64,000 bases of DNA from Aeromonas media (GCF_000819985.1 NZ_CDBZ01000101.1:1-64000); one strand, 5' to 3'. Positions 8,999 to 18,702 are shown, counted from the first letter of the stretch. Program-made: numbers and translations. The notes: a model not told the origin generated them from the letters alone.

Positions 8999-9065
8999 GG
9001 GCGCCGTCAGCCAACTCATTCTCCAAGGGGTGGGCCCTGCCCGCCCCGGATACAGGAACTCCATC

Positions 9066-10394
9066 ATGTCCGAGATGACCCCGAGAGAAATCGTCCACGA
9101 GCTGGACCGTCACATCATCGGTCAGGCCGATGCCAAGCGCGCGGTGGCCGTGGCCCTGCGCAACCGCTGGCGCCGGATGCAGCTCAGCGAAGAGATGCGC
9201 CATGAAGTGACCCCGAAAAACATCCTGATGATAGGCCCGACCGGGGTCGGCAAGACCGAGATCGCCCGTCGTCTGGCCAAGCTCGCCAATGCCCCCTTCA
9301 TCAAGGTGGAAGCGACCAAGTTCACCGAAGTGGGCTATGTGGGCAAGGAAGTGGACAGCATCATCCGCGATCTCACCGATGTCGCCATCAAGCTGGTGCG
9401 CGAGACCGAGATGGAGAAGATGAAATACCGCGCCGAGGAAGCCGCCGAGGAGCGCATCCTCGACGCCCTGCTGCCGAACCCGCGCAACAGCTGGGGCGAG
9501 GAGGAGAAGGCCGACAACTCCAACACCCGCCAGATCTTCCGCAAGAAACTGCGGGAAGGTCAGCTGGATGACAAGGAGATCGAGCTGGATCTGGCCGCCA
9601 CCCCCATGGGCGTCGACATCATGACCCCGCCGGGCATGGAAGAGATGGCCAACCAGTTGCAGGGGCTGTTCCAGAACCTGGGCCAGCAGCAGAAGAAGAA
9701 GCGCAAGATCAAGGTCAAGGAGGCCATGAAGGCGCTGATCGAAGAGGAAGCGGCCCGCCTGGTCAACCCGGAAGAGCTGAAGCAGAAGGCCATCGCTGCG
9801 GTCGAGAACAACGGCATCGTCTTCCTCGACGAGATCGACAAGATCTGCAAGCGCGGCGAGAGCTCGGGCCCCGATGTCTCCCGCGAAGGGGTGCAGCGCG
9901 ATCTGCTGCCCCTGGTCGAGGGTTGCACCGTCAACACCAAGCACGGCATGGTCAAGACGGACCACATCCTGTTCGTCGCCTCCGGCGCCTTCCAGGTGGC
10001 CCGTCCGTCTGACCTCATCCCCGAGCTGCAGGGTCGTTTGCCGATCCGGGTCGAGCTGACCGCCCTCACCACCCATGACTTCGAGCGGATCCTGACCGAG
10101 CCGAACGCCTCCCTGACCGATCAGTACCAGGCCCTGATGGCCACCGAAGGGGTCAAGATCGAGTTCACCCAGGACGGCATTCGCCGTCTGGCCGAGGCGG
10201 CCTGGCAGGTCAACGAGCGCACCGAGAACATAGGTGCCCGCCGTCTGCACACCGTGATGGAGCGGCTGATGGAAGACATCTCCTACGATGCCTCCGAGAA
10301 GTCCGGCGAGACCTTCGTCATCGACACCGACTACGTCAACGCCCACCTGGGTGCTCTCATTGAGGACGAGGATCTGAGCCGCTATATTCTGTAA
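9066..10394 (+). CDS. hslU: ATP-dependent protease ATPase subunit HslU
   Basis: The 442-residue AAA+ unfoldase feeds substrates to HslV. Walker A GPTGVGKT is at 57-64 and Walker [10 protein letters not shown] lies near residue 250. The variable I domain occupies about 110-240, and sensor residues and the C-terminal LSRYIL tail that docks into HslV are present. Length matches E. coli HslU (443). The ATG at 9066 is chosen over an upstream in-frame ATG at 8928 because the protein then begins [10 protein letters not shown] like other HslU proteins; the longer frame overlaps hslV. A strong terminator follows. Confidence 0.98.
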   Translation: MSEMTPREIVHELDRHIIGQADAKRAVAVALRNRWRRMQLSEEMRHEVTPKNILMIGPTGVGKTEIARRLAKLANAPFIKVEATKFTEVGYVGKEVDSIIRDLTDVAIKLVRETEMEKMKYRAEEAAEERILDALLPNPRNSWGEEEKADNSNTRQIFRKKLREGQLDDKEIELDLAATPMGVDIMTPPGMEEMANQLQGLFQNLGQQQKKKRKIKVKEAMKALIEEEAARLVNPEELKQKAIAAVENNGIVFLDEIDKICKRGESSGPDVSREGVQRDLLPLVEGCTVNTKHGMVKTDHILFVASGAFQVARPSDLIPELQGRLPIRVELTALTTHDFERILTEPNASLTDQYQALMATEGVKIEFTQDGIRRLAEAAWQVNERTENIGARRLHTVMERLMEDISYDASEKSGETFVIDTDYVNAHLGALIEDEDLSRYIL

Positions 10395-10410
10395 GCGCGC
10401 CCCTCCCGAT

Positions 10411-10443
10411 AAAAAAACGCCTCCCTTCGCGGAGGCGTTTTTT
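10411..10443. terminator. Bidirectional terminator after hslU
   Basis: An A-run and ACGCCTCC pair with GGAGGCGT and a T-run around CTTCGC. It terminates hslU and the convergent MFS gene. Confidence 0.93.
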
Positions 10444-10454
10444 ATCCGTCACGC

Positions 10455-11843
10455 TCAGGCCCTGACCGGCACCCCCTCCCGGCGGCGCCCCACCAGCCAG
10501 AACGCCAGGCCAATCAGCAGCGTGCTCAGGGCGAAGAGAGCCCGGGTGCCGAACACCAGCTCGCTGGCCAGGGTCAGGCCCTGCTCTCCCACCAGGGCGG
10601 CGAACAGGCCGCCGAGCCCGGCCACCCCGGTCAGCTGACCCAGATTGCGCGACAGGGTCAGCAGACCGGCCACGGCGCCCCGGGTCTGCTCACTCGCCTC
10701 CCCCACCACGGCACTGTTGTTGGCGGTCTGGAACAGGGCATAACCGGCGGTCAGCAGCAGTATGGGCAGCAGATAGCCGAGCGGGCCGAACTGCCCCGTC
10801 GCCCCGGCCAGACCGAAGGCCGCAGCCCCCATGACTGCCAGCCCCAGCCGGACCACCTGCCGTGCCCCCAGCCTGTCCACCAGCCAGCCGGCGGGCATAC
10901 CCGTCAGGGCCGCCAGCAGGGGCCCGCCCGATATCATCAGGCCGACAGTCCCGAGACCGAGGCCGAAGACTCCCCTCAGATAGAAGGGGCCTATGAGCAG
11001 GGTCAGCACCATGACGCTGGCTACCAGGGCGCTGGCGACAAGACCATTGCGCAGCCCCGGAGCCCCCAGCAACGCCAGCGGCAGCAGGGGCACAGGGACG
11101 CGGCGCTCGCGGCGAACGAACGAACCTGTGACCAGCAGGGCCCCCGCCCCCCACCAGAGGGCCAGGGCGCCCCCCTGGGTCAGCGCCAGGCCGTAGCAGA
11201 GCAGGGTCACCACCAGCTGTGACAGGCTCGTGAGGCTTATCCTCTCTTCCTGTGGCGAGCAGTCGTCCCGGGGCAGACCGAGCCGGGCACAGCCCAGTGC
11301 CAGCAGGCTGAGGGGCACCAGCAACAGGAAGGGGGCCTGCCAACCAAAGCTGGCCGTCAGCAGGCCGCCAAAGGAGGGGCCGAGCGCCGTGCCGCAGGCC
11401 GACAGGGTACCGAGCAGCCCCATGCCCCAGCCCCGCCGCGCCGGCGGCACCAGCTGGCCCACCATGGCCAGCGCCAGGGAGAGCATGCAGGCCGCAGCGA
11501 TCCCCTGCAGGGCACGGGCCGCGATCAGCCAGCCTATGGTCGGCGCCAGGGCGCACAGCAATGAGGCCAGCGCAAAGAGCCCAAGCCCCAGGAGCAGCAG
11601 GCGACGCCGACCGAACCTGTCCCCCAGTCGACCGGCCACCACAGTCAGGCAGGTGATCCCCAGCAAATAGGCCACCAGCACCCACTGCAGGCTGGCAAAA
11701 GGCACCGCAAAAGCCTGCCCCAGGGCAGGCAGTACCATGTTGGCCAGGCTCCCCCCCAGCATGGGCAGCAGGGTGGCGAGGCCGAGCGCCAGCAGGCCGA
11801 GGCGGCGGGTGGCAGAGGTCGGGAGGGGGCTGAGTGACGACAT
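10455..11843 (-). CDS. MFS transporter, DHA-type drug efflux family
   Basis: A 462-residue protein of almost entirely hydrophobic helices (about 12-14 predicted spans) with the MFS motif A, GRLGDRFGRRR, after the second span. A LGPSFGGLL motif C-like segment typical of drug/H+ antiporters is also present. The ATG at 11843 is preferred over the one at 11876 because GGAG lies 8 bases upstream. It is transcribed divergently from a LysR regulator with a palindrome between them, the usual layout of a regulator-controlled efflux pump. The substrate cannot be read from sequence. Confidence 0.85.
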   Translation of the reverse strand: MSSLSPLPTSATRRLGLLALGLATLLPMLGGSLANMVLPALGQAFAVPFASLQWVLVAYLLGITCLTVVAGRLGDRFGRRRLLLLGLGLFALASLLCALAPTIGWLIAARALQGIAAACMLSLALAMVGQLVPPARRGWGMGLLGTLSACGTALGPSFGGLLTASFGWQAPFLLLVPLSLLALGCARLGLPRDDCSPQEERISLTSLSQLVVTLLCYGLALTQGGALALWWGAGALLVTGSFVRRERRVPVPLLPLALLGAPGLRNGLVASALVASVMVLTLLIGPFYLRGVFGLGLGTVGLMISGGPLLAALTGMPAGWLVDRLGARQVVRLGLAVMGAAAFGLAGATGQFGPLGYLLPILLLTAGYALFQTANNSAVVGEASEQTRGAVAGLLTLSRNLGQLTGVAGLGGLFAALVGEQGLTLASELVFGTRALFALSTLLIGLAFWLVGRRREGVPVRA

Positions 11844-11915
11844 GATCTGATCTCCGGCAGAGGATGATGTCCACAAGGCTAGCGGGGGGCATGATCAGGC
11901 GGAAGACGCACGACT

Positions 11916-11932
11916 TGCAGCTTATAGCTGCA
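11916..11932. promoter_or_regulatory. Palindromic operator candidate, MFS/LysR divergent region
   Basis: TGCAGCT-TAT-AGCTGCA is a perfect 7-bp inverted repeat in the 187-bp region between the divergent genes. A TATGAT hexamer at 11965-11970 lies on the LysR side. It is the best candidate site for the adjacent LysR protein, but binding is inferred. Confidence 0.5.
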
Positions 11933-12030
11933 TGAGACGCCATATAAAGAGAGGAATTCTTGCGTATGATGAAACCAACCGACCGTCATGGGTCCATTAC
12001 CCGGGATCCCGGCTCGGCGAGGGCTATGCC

Positions 12031-12951
12031 ATGAACACTCCCGACTTCAATCTACTGCTGACCCTGGATGCCCTGCTGGATGAGGGCAGCGTGGCCGGTG
12101 CCGCCAGACGACTCTCCCTGAGCCCCTCCGCCATGAGCCGGGCCCTGGCCAGGCTGCGGGAGACCACGGGGGATCCGCTGCTGGTGCGGGCGGGGCGGGG
12201 CCTGGTGCCCACCCCACGGGCACAGATCCTGCGGGATCAGGTCGCCCGCCTGGTACAGGAAGCCCAGGCCGTGCTGCGTCCTCAGCAGGAGGTGGATCCT
12301 GCGAGCCTGGAACGCACCTTTCGTTTGAGGTCCAGCGACGGCTTCGTGGAGGCAGTCGGTCCTGCCCTGCTGGCCCGGCTCGCCACCGAGGCCCCCGGGG
12401 TCAGGCTGCACTTTCTGGCCAAACCCGACAAGGAGAGCGGCCCCCTGCGCCGCGGCGAACTGGATTTCGAAACCGGCGTCATAGGTGCTGAGACTGCGCC
12501 CGAGCTACGTACCCAGGCGTTGTTTCAGGACCACTTCGTCGCCATGGTGCGGCCGGGCCACCCCCTGTGCGTGGGCACTCTGACGGCCGCCCGCTATGCC
12601 GCCGCCCGCCACATTCTGGTGTCACGGCGCGGGCTGGAGCAGGGCCCTATCGACGAGGCCCTGGCGCACCTCGGGCTGGTACGCACGGCGGCGACCCTGG
12701 TCCCCGGCTTTGCCACGGCCCTGGCCCTGGTGCGGGGCAGCGACCTGGTGGCGACCGTGCCCGAGCGACACTGCGCCGCCCTGCACGCCGATCTGGTTGC
12801 CCTGCCCCTGCCCTTTCCCCTGCCGGGGATCCGGGTCGCCCTGATCTGGCACCCCAGCCAGGACGCCGATCCGGCTCACCGCTGGCTGCGCACCCTCATT
12901 CGCGAGACCTGCGCCCAGGCCCCCTATGGAGGGGAGACCCGGGCCACCTGA
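12031..12951 (+). CDS. LysR-family transcriptional regulator
   Basis: The 306-residue protein has an N-terminal winged HTH (about residues 3-62, SVAGAARRLSLSPSAMSRAL as recognition region) and a C-terminal periplasmic-binding-like effector domain. Length is typical of the family. I chose the ATG at 12031, with GAGGG upstream, over an in-frame ATG at 11932 that lies next to the operator palindrome and adds 33 non-family residues. It is divergent from the MFS gene and probably controls it and itself; the inducer is unknown. Confidence 0.88.
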   Translation: MNTPDFNLLLTLDALLDEGSVAGAARRLSLSPSAMSRALARLRETTGDPLLVRAGRGLVPTPRAQILRDQVARLVQEAQAVLRPQQEVDPASLERTFRLRSSDGFVEAVGPALLARLATEAPGVRLHFLAKPDKESGPLRRGELDFETGVIGAETAPELRTQALFQDHFVAMVRPGHPLCVGTLTAARYAAARHILVSRRGLEQGPIDEALAHLGLVRTAATLVPGFATALALVRGSDLVATVPERHCAALHADLVALPLPFPLPGIRVALIWHPSQDADPAHRWLRTLIRETCAQAPYGGETRAT

Positions 12952-13030
12952 TCCCGACTCCCCGGCGAGAGAACCCGGCTTCCTGCCGCCCCTTGTTCAA
13001 AAAAAGATCGGCCAGCCCCTTCCCCCGAAT

Positions 13031-13047
13031 TTATACGATCGTATAAT
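13031..13047 (+). promoter_or_regulatory. TetR-type operator overlapping the cecR -10 element
   Basis: TTATACGATCGTATAA at 13031-13046 is a perfect 16-bp palindrome, and its right half overlaps a consensus TATAAT at 13042-13047. No good -35 is visible at 17 bp. It lies 36 bp before the TetR-family gene, as expected for an autorepressed operon. Confidence 0.7.
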
Positions 13048-13082
13048 TCAGATCAAAATCTGTTCAGAAGGAGTCTTGCCAG

Positions 13083-13715
13083 ATGCACCCCACTCGCCAA
13101 AAACTGCTCGATACCGGCCTTGCCATCGCGACCGACAAAGGGTTGCGCGGCCTCACGGTACGGGAGCTGGCAGCGGCGGCCGAGGTCAATCTCGGCACCT
13201 TCGTCTATCACTTCGGCAACCGTGACGCCTTTATCGACGAGCTGGTGGAGCTCTGGTACGCCCCCCTCTATGACGAGCTCAAGACGGTGGCGGCCAAAGG
13301 CACCTATCCCTGTGCCCTCGCGACCTTCGAGGCGACCATGGAGGCGTTGATCGGACTGGTGGCGCGCCAGCGCGGCTTTATCAACCACCTGTTTGGCGAT
13401 GCGCTGGCGGGCGAAGGGGCAGCCCAGCGCTTTCTGCTCAGTCTGCCGCGCCGCCATCCCCTGCTGCTGATCGAACAGGTGCGCACAGCGCAGGCGGAAG
13501 GGTCGCTGGTGGCGGGCCACCCGCTCCAGCTGATGATCTTCATCATGGGGTCGGTCGGCCTGCCGCTGGTGATCGCCGGCAGCGGTCGCCAGCTCGGTTG
13601 GCTGCCCCCGGAGGCGGCCCCCTTTCTGTCCCAGATAGACAACCCCGAGGCTGCCCGGCAACGCCTGGCATGGGCCCTGCGCGGCCTGCGCCGCACCGAA
13701 GGAGATCCCGCATGA
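13083..13715 (+). CDS. cecR: TetR-family regulator of the ybhGFSR exporter (CecR-like)
   Basis: The 210-residue protein has an N-terminal TetR HTH (about residues 5-50, with LTVRELAAAAEVNLGTFVYH) and an all-helical ligand domain. Its place at the head of the ybhG-ybhF-ybhS-ybhR genes matches E. coli CecR (YbiH), which represses that exporter and responds to cephalosporin-type drugs; the ligand here is unknown. AAGGAG precedes the ATG. The stop codon overlaps the ATG of a 30-codon mini-ORF (ATGA at 13712-13715). A perfect palindrome sits over its likely promoter. Confidence 0.85.
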   Translation: MHPTRQKLLDTGLAIATDKGLRGLTVRELAAAAEVNLGTFVYHFGNRDAFIDELVELWYAPLYDELKTVAAKGTYPCALATFEATMEALIGLVARQRGFINHLFGDALAGEGAAQRFLLSLPRRHPLLLIEQVRTAQAEGSLVAGHPLQLMIFIMGSVGLPLVIAGSGRQLGWLPPEAAPFLSQIDNPEAARQRLAWALRGLRRTEGDPA

Positions 13716-13804
13716 AACAACGCATCGCACTCCTGGCCGTGCTGCTGACCCTGTTCAGTGGCTACCTTTGGTGGCAGGGCCGCCCCGAAGGAGACCCGGT
13801 ATGA
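13712..13804 (+). CDS. 30-residue mini-ORF, tandem copy of the ybhG start
   Basis: Between cecR and ybhG lies a complete ORF with its own AAGGAG and ATGA overlaps on both sides. Codons 1-25 match ybhG codons 1-25 at 64 of 75 bases by my count. The last residues (RPEGDPV) mirror the CecR tail (RTEGDPA). It is therefore a junction-spanning tandem duplication of 89 bp. The peptide is a basic start, one membrane helix (about residues 5-20) and a short tail. It could be a real small membrane peptide or a harmless scar. Confidence 0.7.
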   Translation: MKQRIALLAVLLTLFSGYLWWQGRPEGDPV

Positions 13805-14769
13805 AACAACGCATCGCCATCTTGGCCGTGATGCTGGCGCTGATCGGCGGCTACCTCTGGTGGCAGGGCCGCCCGGCCGACGGCACCATCCTCTACGGCA
13901 ACGTCGACATCCGCGATGTGAACCTGGCGTTCAGGGTCGGCGGCAGAGTCAGCGAGGTGCTGGTCGATGAGGGGGACGTCATCGAGGCGGGTCAGCTGCT
14001 GGCCCGTCTCGATCCCGTGCCCCTCGCCCACGAGCGCGACAGCGCCCGTGCCAACCTGGCCGCAATCGCAGCGGCCAACACCTTGATCCACAAGGGGTAT
14101 CGCAGCGAAGAGCGCGATCGGGCACGGGCCGAGCTGGCCGCCGCCGAGGCGGCGGCGCTCGAGGCAGAGCAGCAGTGGCGTCGCCAGAGTGCGCTGGCGG
14201 CGACCGGTGCCATCTCTCGCGGTCAGCTCGATAGCGCTCGTTCCCAGCGGGATCAGACTCAGGCCCAGGTGCGCGCCACCCGCGAGCAGCTCGGTCAGCT
14301 CGAGACCGGCTACCGCCCGGAAGAGATAGCCCAGTCCGATGCCCAGCTACAGGGGGCCAAAGCGGCGTTGGCCAGTGCCGAGCTCGCACTCGCCGATGCT
14401 GTGCTGACAGCCCCGAGCGACGGCATACTCCTCACCCGCGCCATCGAGATCGGCAGCATGGTGCAGCCGGGGGCCACCGCCTTCAACCTCTCCCTGACCG
14501 CACCGGTCTGGGTGCGCGCCTATGTGGAGGAGCCCTGGCTCGGCCACTTCCCAAGCGGCGCCCGCGTGACCCTGACCACGGACTCGCGGCCGGACAAGCC
14601 CTATCAGGGCGTGGTGGGCTTTGTATCCCCCACCGCCGAGTTCACCCCCAAATCCGTGGAGACGCCGGATCTTCGCACTCACTTGGTCTACCGGCTGCGC
14701 ATAGTGGTGCAGGATCCTGACTCTGCCCTGCTCCAGGGGATGCCGGTCACCGTCAGGCTGCAGCCATGA
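13801..14769 (+). CDS. ybhG: HlyD-family membrane fusion protein YbhG
   Basis: The 322-residue periplasmic adaptor of the YbhGFSR ABC exporter. It has an N-terminal anchor (about residues 5-21), a lipoyl/barrel-sandwich hybrid (GNVDIRDVNLAFRVGGRV near 35-52), a coiled-coil hairpin with the YRPEEIAQ segment, and a C-terminal beta-barrel with GFVSPTAEFTPKSVETPDLR that closely follows E. coli YbhG. The ATG at 13801 overlaps the stop of the mini-ORF. An in-frame ATG at 13768 is disfavoured because it sits inside the duplicated copy. ybhF starts at 14766, overlapping the stop. Confidence 0.93.
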   Translation: MKQRIAILAVMLALIGGYLWWQGRPADGTILYGNVDIRDVNLAFRVGGRVSEVLVDEGDVIEAGQLLARLDPVPLAHERDSARANLAAIAAANTLIHKGYRSEERDRARAELAAAEAAALEAEQQWRRQSALAATGAISRGQLDSARSQRDQTQAQVRATREQLGQLETGYRPEEIAQSDAQLQGAKAALASAELALADAVLTAPSDGILLTRAIEIGSMVQPGATAFNLSLTAPVWVRAYVEEPWLGHFPSGARVTLTTDSRPDKPYQGVVGFVSPTAEFTPKSVETPDLRTHLVYRLRIVVQDPDSALLQGMPVTVRLQP

Positions 14770-16505
14770 ATGCCGCCATCCAGCTCACCGGGCTCACCAA
14801 GCGCTTCGGCGAGCGGGTCGCCCTCAACGCCATCTCGGCCACCATTCCGACCGGCTGCATCACCGGCCTGGTAGGGCCAGACGGGGCTGGCAAGAGCACA
14901 CTGTTGCGCCTGCTGGCCGGCCTGCTGGTGCCGGAGGCCGGGGAAATCCGGGTGCTCGGGCTGGATCCGGTGCGCGAGGGAGATGCCCTGCGTCAGCGCC
15001 TCGGCTACATGCCCCAGCAGTTCGGGCTCTACGAGGATCTCAGCGTGCAGGAGAACCTCAGCCTCTATGCTGACTTGCGCGGTGTGCTGGAGCCCGAACG
15101 CACTCCCACCCTGGCGCGACTGCTCGCCTTCACCGATCTCGCCCGCTTCACCGCGCGGCCAGCGGGCAAGCTGTCGGGGGGGATGAAGCAGAAGCTGGGG
15201 CTGGCCTGCGCCCTGCTCGGCACCCCGGATGTGTTGCTGCTCGACGAGCCCGGGGTCGGGGTCGATCCCATCTCCCGCCGCGCCCTCTGGCAGATGGTGC
15301 GCGAGCTGGCCGAGGGAGGCATGACGGTGCTCTGGAGCACCGCCTACCTCGATGAGGCCGAGCTGTGCGATCACGTGCTGCTGATGGCGGACGGCGAGGT
15401 CCGCACCAGCGGCACGCCGGCCGACCTGATGGGCGCCATGGCGAGTCGCTGCTGGCTGCTGGAGGCAGGAGAGCTGGACGGCCGGGAGCGGCGGGCCCTG
15501 TTGCGCCGCGCCCTGGCCCACCCGGCCGTGATGGATGGCGCCGTGGCGGGGGAGCGGGTGCGCCTGCTGCTGCGCCCGGGCCAGATGCCGCCGCCCCTGG
15601 CGGAGCTGGGCCTCTTGGAAGGCGGCTTAGTGCCGACCCCTGCCCGGCTGGAAGATGCCTTTATCGATCTGCTCGGCGGCGGCCCAGGTGGGGAGTCCAG
15701 CCTGGCGCAGCTGATGCGCGAGGCCAGCCTGCCCGAGGGGGTCTCCCCGGAGGCGGTGATCGAGGCGCGCCGCCTCACCAAACGCTTCGGGGATTTCACC
15801 GCCACCGACGACGTCAGCTTCGCGGTGCGCCGGGGGGAGATCTTCGGCCTGCTCGGCCCCAACGGCGCGGGCAAGTCCACCACCTTCAAGATGGAGTGCG
15901 GCCTGCTGCGCCCGAGCAGCGGACAGGCGCTGGTGACCGGCATCGATCTGGCCCGCAGCCCCTCGGCGGCGCGTCAGCACCTCGGCTACATGGCCCAGAA
16001 GTTCTCCCTCTACAAGCAGCTCACCGTGGCCCAGAACCTGTCGTTCTTCGCCGGCATCTACGGCCTGTTCGGTCGCCAGCAGCAGACGCGCATCGACGCC
16101 ATGGTGGAGGCGTTCGCCCTCGGCCCCTGGCTCGGCCAGCAGACGGAATCCCTGCCCCTTGGCCTGCGCCAGCGCCTATCGCTGGCCTGCGCCCTGCTCC
16201 ACGAGCCGCCGCTGCTGTTTCTCGACGAGCCCACCTCAGGGGTCGATCCCGTCACCCGGCGGGAGTTCTGGTCCCACATCAATGCCCTGGCCGATCACGG
16301 GGTGACCGTGCTGGTCACCACCCACTTCATGGACGAGGCGGAGTATTGCGATCGCATCGCCCTCATCTACCGCGGTCGCCTGCTGGCCCTGGGCACCCCT
16401 GACGAGCTCAAGGGGTTGGCCGCCAAGGACACAAGCACCGCCTTGCCAACCATGGAAGAGGCCTTTATCACGCTAGTCGAGCAGGCCAGCGAGGAGGACG
16501 CATGA
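14766..16505 (+). CDS. ybhF: ABC exporter ATPase with two nucleotide-binding domains, YbhF
   Basis: The 579-residue protein carries two ABC domains in one chain, as in E. coli YbhF (578). The first has Walker A at 37-45 (GPDGAGKST), signature LSGGMKQ from 136 and Walker B VLLLDE at 156-161. The second has Walker A at 364-372 (GPNGAGKST) and Walker [14 protein letters not shown] near 482-494. The signature of the second domain is [10 protein letters not shown] (from 462), so it lacks the Ser-Gly-Gly, a variation that E. coli YbhF shares. It powers YbhS/YbhR. It overlaps ybhG and ybhS by 4 bases each. Confidence 0.94.
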   Translation: MNAAIQLTGLTKRFGERVALNAISATIPTGCITGLVGPDGAGKSTLLRLLAGLLVPEAGEIRVLGLDPVREGDALRQRLGYMPQQFGLYEDLSVQENLSLYADLRGVLEPERTPTLARLLAFTDLARFTARPAGKLSGGMKQKLGLACALLGTPDVLLLDEPGVGVDPISRRALWQMVRELAEGGMTVLWSTAYLDEAELCDHVLLMADGEVRTSGTPADLMGAMASRCWLLEAGELDGRERRALLRRALAHPAVMDGAVAGERVRLLLRPGQMPPPLAELGLLEGGLVPTPARLEDAFIDLLGGGPGGESSLAQLMREASLPEGVSPEAVIEARRLTKRFGDFTATDDVSFAVRRGEIFGLLGPNGAGKSTTFKMECGLLRPSSGQALVTGIDLARSPSAARQHLGYMAQKFSLYKQLTVAQNLSFFAGIYGLFGRQQQTRIDAMVEAFALGPWLGQQTESLPLGLRQRLSLACALLHEPPLLFLDEPTSGVDPVTRREFWSHINALADHGVTVLVTTHFMDEAEYCDRIALIYRGRLLALGTPDELKGLAAKDTSTALPTMEEAFITLVEQASEEDA

Positions 16506-17611
16506 GCATCAACCGCCGCCGACTGCTGGCCCTGTGCCGCAAGGAGTCCCTGCAAATCGTGCGCGACCCCAGCAGCATCCTCATCGCCTTCATCATGCCC
16601 GTGGTGCTGCTGGTGGTGATGGGCTACGCCATCAACCTGGACGTGGACCACCTGCGGCTCGGCATCTGGCGCACCGATAGCGGCGCCCCGGCGGTGCGGC
16701 TGGAGCAGGCCCTTCGCGGCTCCACGGCGCTGGAAATCCACGGCGGCCCGAGCAAGGCGGCACTGCTCGCCAGCCTGGAGCGCGGCGAGATCCGCGGCCT
16801 GCTGGTGATCGATGACGGCTTCTCCGCCGCCCTGGCCAGTCAGGGGGATGGCACGCCGAAAGCCCTGCTGCTCACCGACGGCTCCGAACCCAACACGGCG
16901 AACTTCGTCACCCACTACGTGCAGGGGATCTGGCAGGGGTGGCTCGCCAGAGAGGGATTCTCCCTGCCGGTGGCGGTGGAGAGCCGCGCCTGGTTCAACC
17001 CGGCGCTGGTGAGCCGCAACTTCCTGGTGCCCGGGTCCATCGCCGTGGTGATGACCATCATAGGTGCCCTGCTCACCTCCCTGGTGGTGGCCCGGGAGTG
17101 GGAGCGCGGCACCATGGAGGCGCTGCTCGCCACCCCGGTGACCAAGGCAGAGCTGCTGCTCTCCAAGCTGCTGCCCTACTACGGGCTCGGCATCGCCGCC
17201 ATGCTCATCTGCCTGCTCTTCTCGGTGGCCGTGATGGGGGTGCCCTGGCGCGGCTCGCTGATCTCCCTGTTCGTGCTCACCACCCTGTTTCTCGGCAGCG
17301 CCCTCGGGCTCGGGCTCTTTCTCTCCACCGTGATGCGCAGCCAGTTCAACGCCGCCCAGGCCGCCCTGACGGCGGCGTTTCTACCGGCCATGATGCTCTC
17401 GGGCTTCGTGTTCGAAATCGCCAGCATGCCGCCCCTGCTGCGCGCCATCACCCACCTGATCCCGGCCCGCTACTTCGCGAGCTCTCTGCAGACCCTCTAT
17501 CAGGCGGGCAACGTGCTCTCCATCCTGCTGGTCAACACTGTCTGCCTGCTGCTGCTGGCCGCCTTCTGGCTGACCCTCACCGCCCGCAAGACGCGGCGCA
17601 CTCTGGAGTAA
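16502..17611 (+). CDS. ybhS: ABC exporter permease YbhS
   Basis: A 369-residue ABC-2 type permease with an N-terminal span (about residues 24-42), a large periplasmic domain, and five C-terminal spans including the EWERGTMEALLATPVT elbow motif. Length agrees with E. coli YbhS (377). ATGA overlap with ybhF indicates coupled translation. It pairs with YbhR to form the transmembrane channel. Confidence 0.93.
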   Translation: MSINRRRLLALCRKESLQIVRDPSSILIAFIMPVVLLVVMGYAINLDVDHLRLGIWRTDSGAPAVRLEQALRGSTALEIHGGPSKAALLASLERGEIRGLLVIDDGFSAALASQGDGTPKALLLTDGSEPNTANFVTHYVQGIWQGWLAREGFSLPVAVESRAWFNPALVSRNFLVPGSIAVVMTIIGALLTSLVVAREWERGTMEALLATPVTKAELLLSKLLPYYGLGIAAMLICLLFSVAVMGVPWRGSLISLFVLTTLFLGSALGLGLFLSTVMRSQFNAAQAALTAAFLPAMMLSGFVFEIASMPPLLRAITHLIPARYFASSLQTLYQAGNVLSILLVNTVCLLLLAAFWLTLTARKTRRTLE

Positions 17612-17613
17612 AC

Positions 17614-18702
17614 ATGCTGATCCGACTCTGGTGGCTGATCCGAAAAGAGTTACAGGCCCTGATGGGCAATACCCAGGGGCGCTTCCTGCTCATCATGCCG
17701 GTGCTGCTGCAAACGGCCCTCTTCCCCTTCGCCGCCACCCTGGAGGTGACCGGCAACACGCTCGCCATCTACGACCAGGATGGAGGGGCGCAGAGCCGGG
17801 AGCTCATCGAGCGCCTCACCCACCTGCCCGCCTTCACCACAGTGATGACGGTGGCGGGCGAGACCGGGATGACAGATGCCATCACCGGGCAACAGGCGCT
17901 GATCGGCCTCATCATCCCGCAGGATTTCTCCCGCCGGCTGGCCAGGGGCGAACAGGCCAGGCTGCAACTCATCATCGACGGACGCCGCTCCAACGGGGGT
18001 CAGGTGGCGGCGGGCTACATCAATGAGGTCATCGCCCGCTGGCAGAGCGAGGGCAAGGCGCAGCCCGAACTGGCGGTGCGCCACCTCTACAACCCCAACA
18101 TCGAGTTCAGCTGGCACATATTGCCCTCCCTGGTGGCCATCATCACCACGGTCGGCTGCCTCATCGTCACAGCCCTGTCGGTGGCACGAGAGCGAGAAGA
18201 GGGCACCTTCGATCAACTGCTGGTCTCCCCCCTCACCGCGGGCTGGATCATGGCGGGCAAGGCGGTACCCGGCATCCTAGTGGCGGTGGGCCAGGGCACC
18301 ATAGTCGCGCTGGCGGCCCGCTTCCTCTATCAGGTGCCGTTTGGCGGCAGCACCACCTTGCTGATGGCGGGCATGGTTTGCTACGGCCTGGCGCTGGCGG
18401 GGATAGGGCTCTTCGTCTCGTCCCTCTGTTCGACTCAGCAGCAGGCGTTTCTCGGGGTCTTCTCCTTCATGGTGCCGGCGGTGATCCTCTCCGGTTATGT
18501 CTCCCCCATCGAGAACATGCCGCAGCTGTTCCAGTGGCTGGCGGCCGTGGATCCCCTCAGCCACTTCATCCTGCTGCTCAAGGGGGTCTTCCTCAAGGAT
18601 CTCGGCTGGTCGGCGGCCTGGCCCCTGCTCTGGCCCCTGCTCGCCATCGCCGGTGTTACCCTCTCTCTGGCGCTGGCCATGTTCCGCCGCCATATCGCCT
18701 GA
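17614..18702 (+). CDS. ybhR: ABC exporter permease YbhR
   Basis: The 362-residue ABC-2 permease starts at the ATG at 17614, two bases after the ybhS stop. The frame is open far upstream, but that part overlaps ybhS in another frame and is not real. It has an N-terminal span (about 21-39), a periplasmic domain, then six hydrophobic segments with EREEGTFDQLLVSPL as the coupling motif. Length agrees with E. coli YbhR (368). It is the last gene of the operon, and two short GC hairpins (about 18712-18729 and 18761-18776) follow. Confidence 0.93.
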   Translation: MLIRLWWLIRKELQALMGNTQGRFLLIMPVLLQTALFPFAATLEVTGNTLAIYDQDGGAQSRELIERLTHLPAFTTVMTVAGETGMTDAITGQQALIGLIIPQDFSRRLARGEQARLQLIIDGRRSNGGQVAAGYINEVIARWQSEGKAQPELAVRHLYNPNIEFSWHILPSLVAIITTVGCLIVTALSVAREREEGTFDQLLVSPLTAGWIMAGKAVPGILVAVGQGTIVALAARFLYQVPFGGSTTLLMAGMVCYGLALAGIGLFVSSLCSTQQQAFLGVFSFMVPAVILSGYVSPIENMPQLFQWLAAVDPLSHFILLLKGVFLKDLGWSAAWPLLWPLLAIAGVTLSLALAMFRRHIA

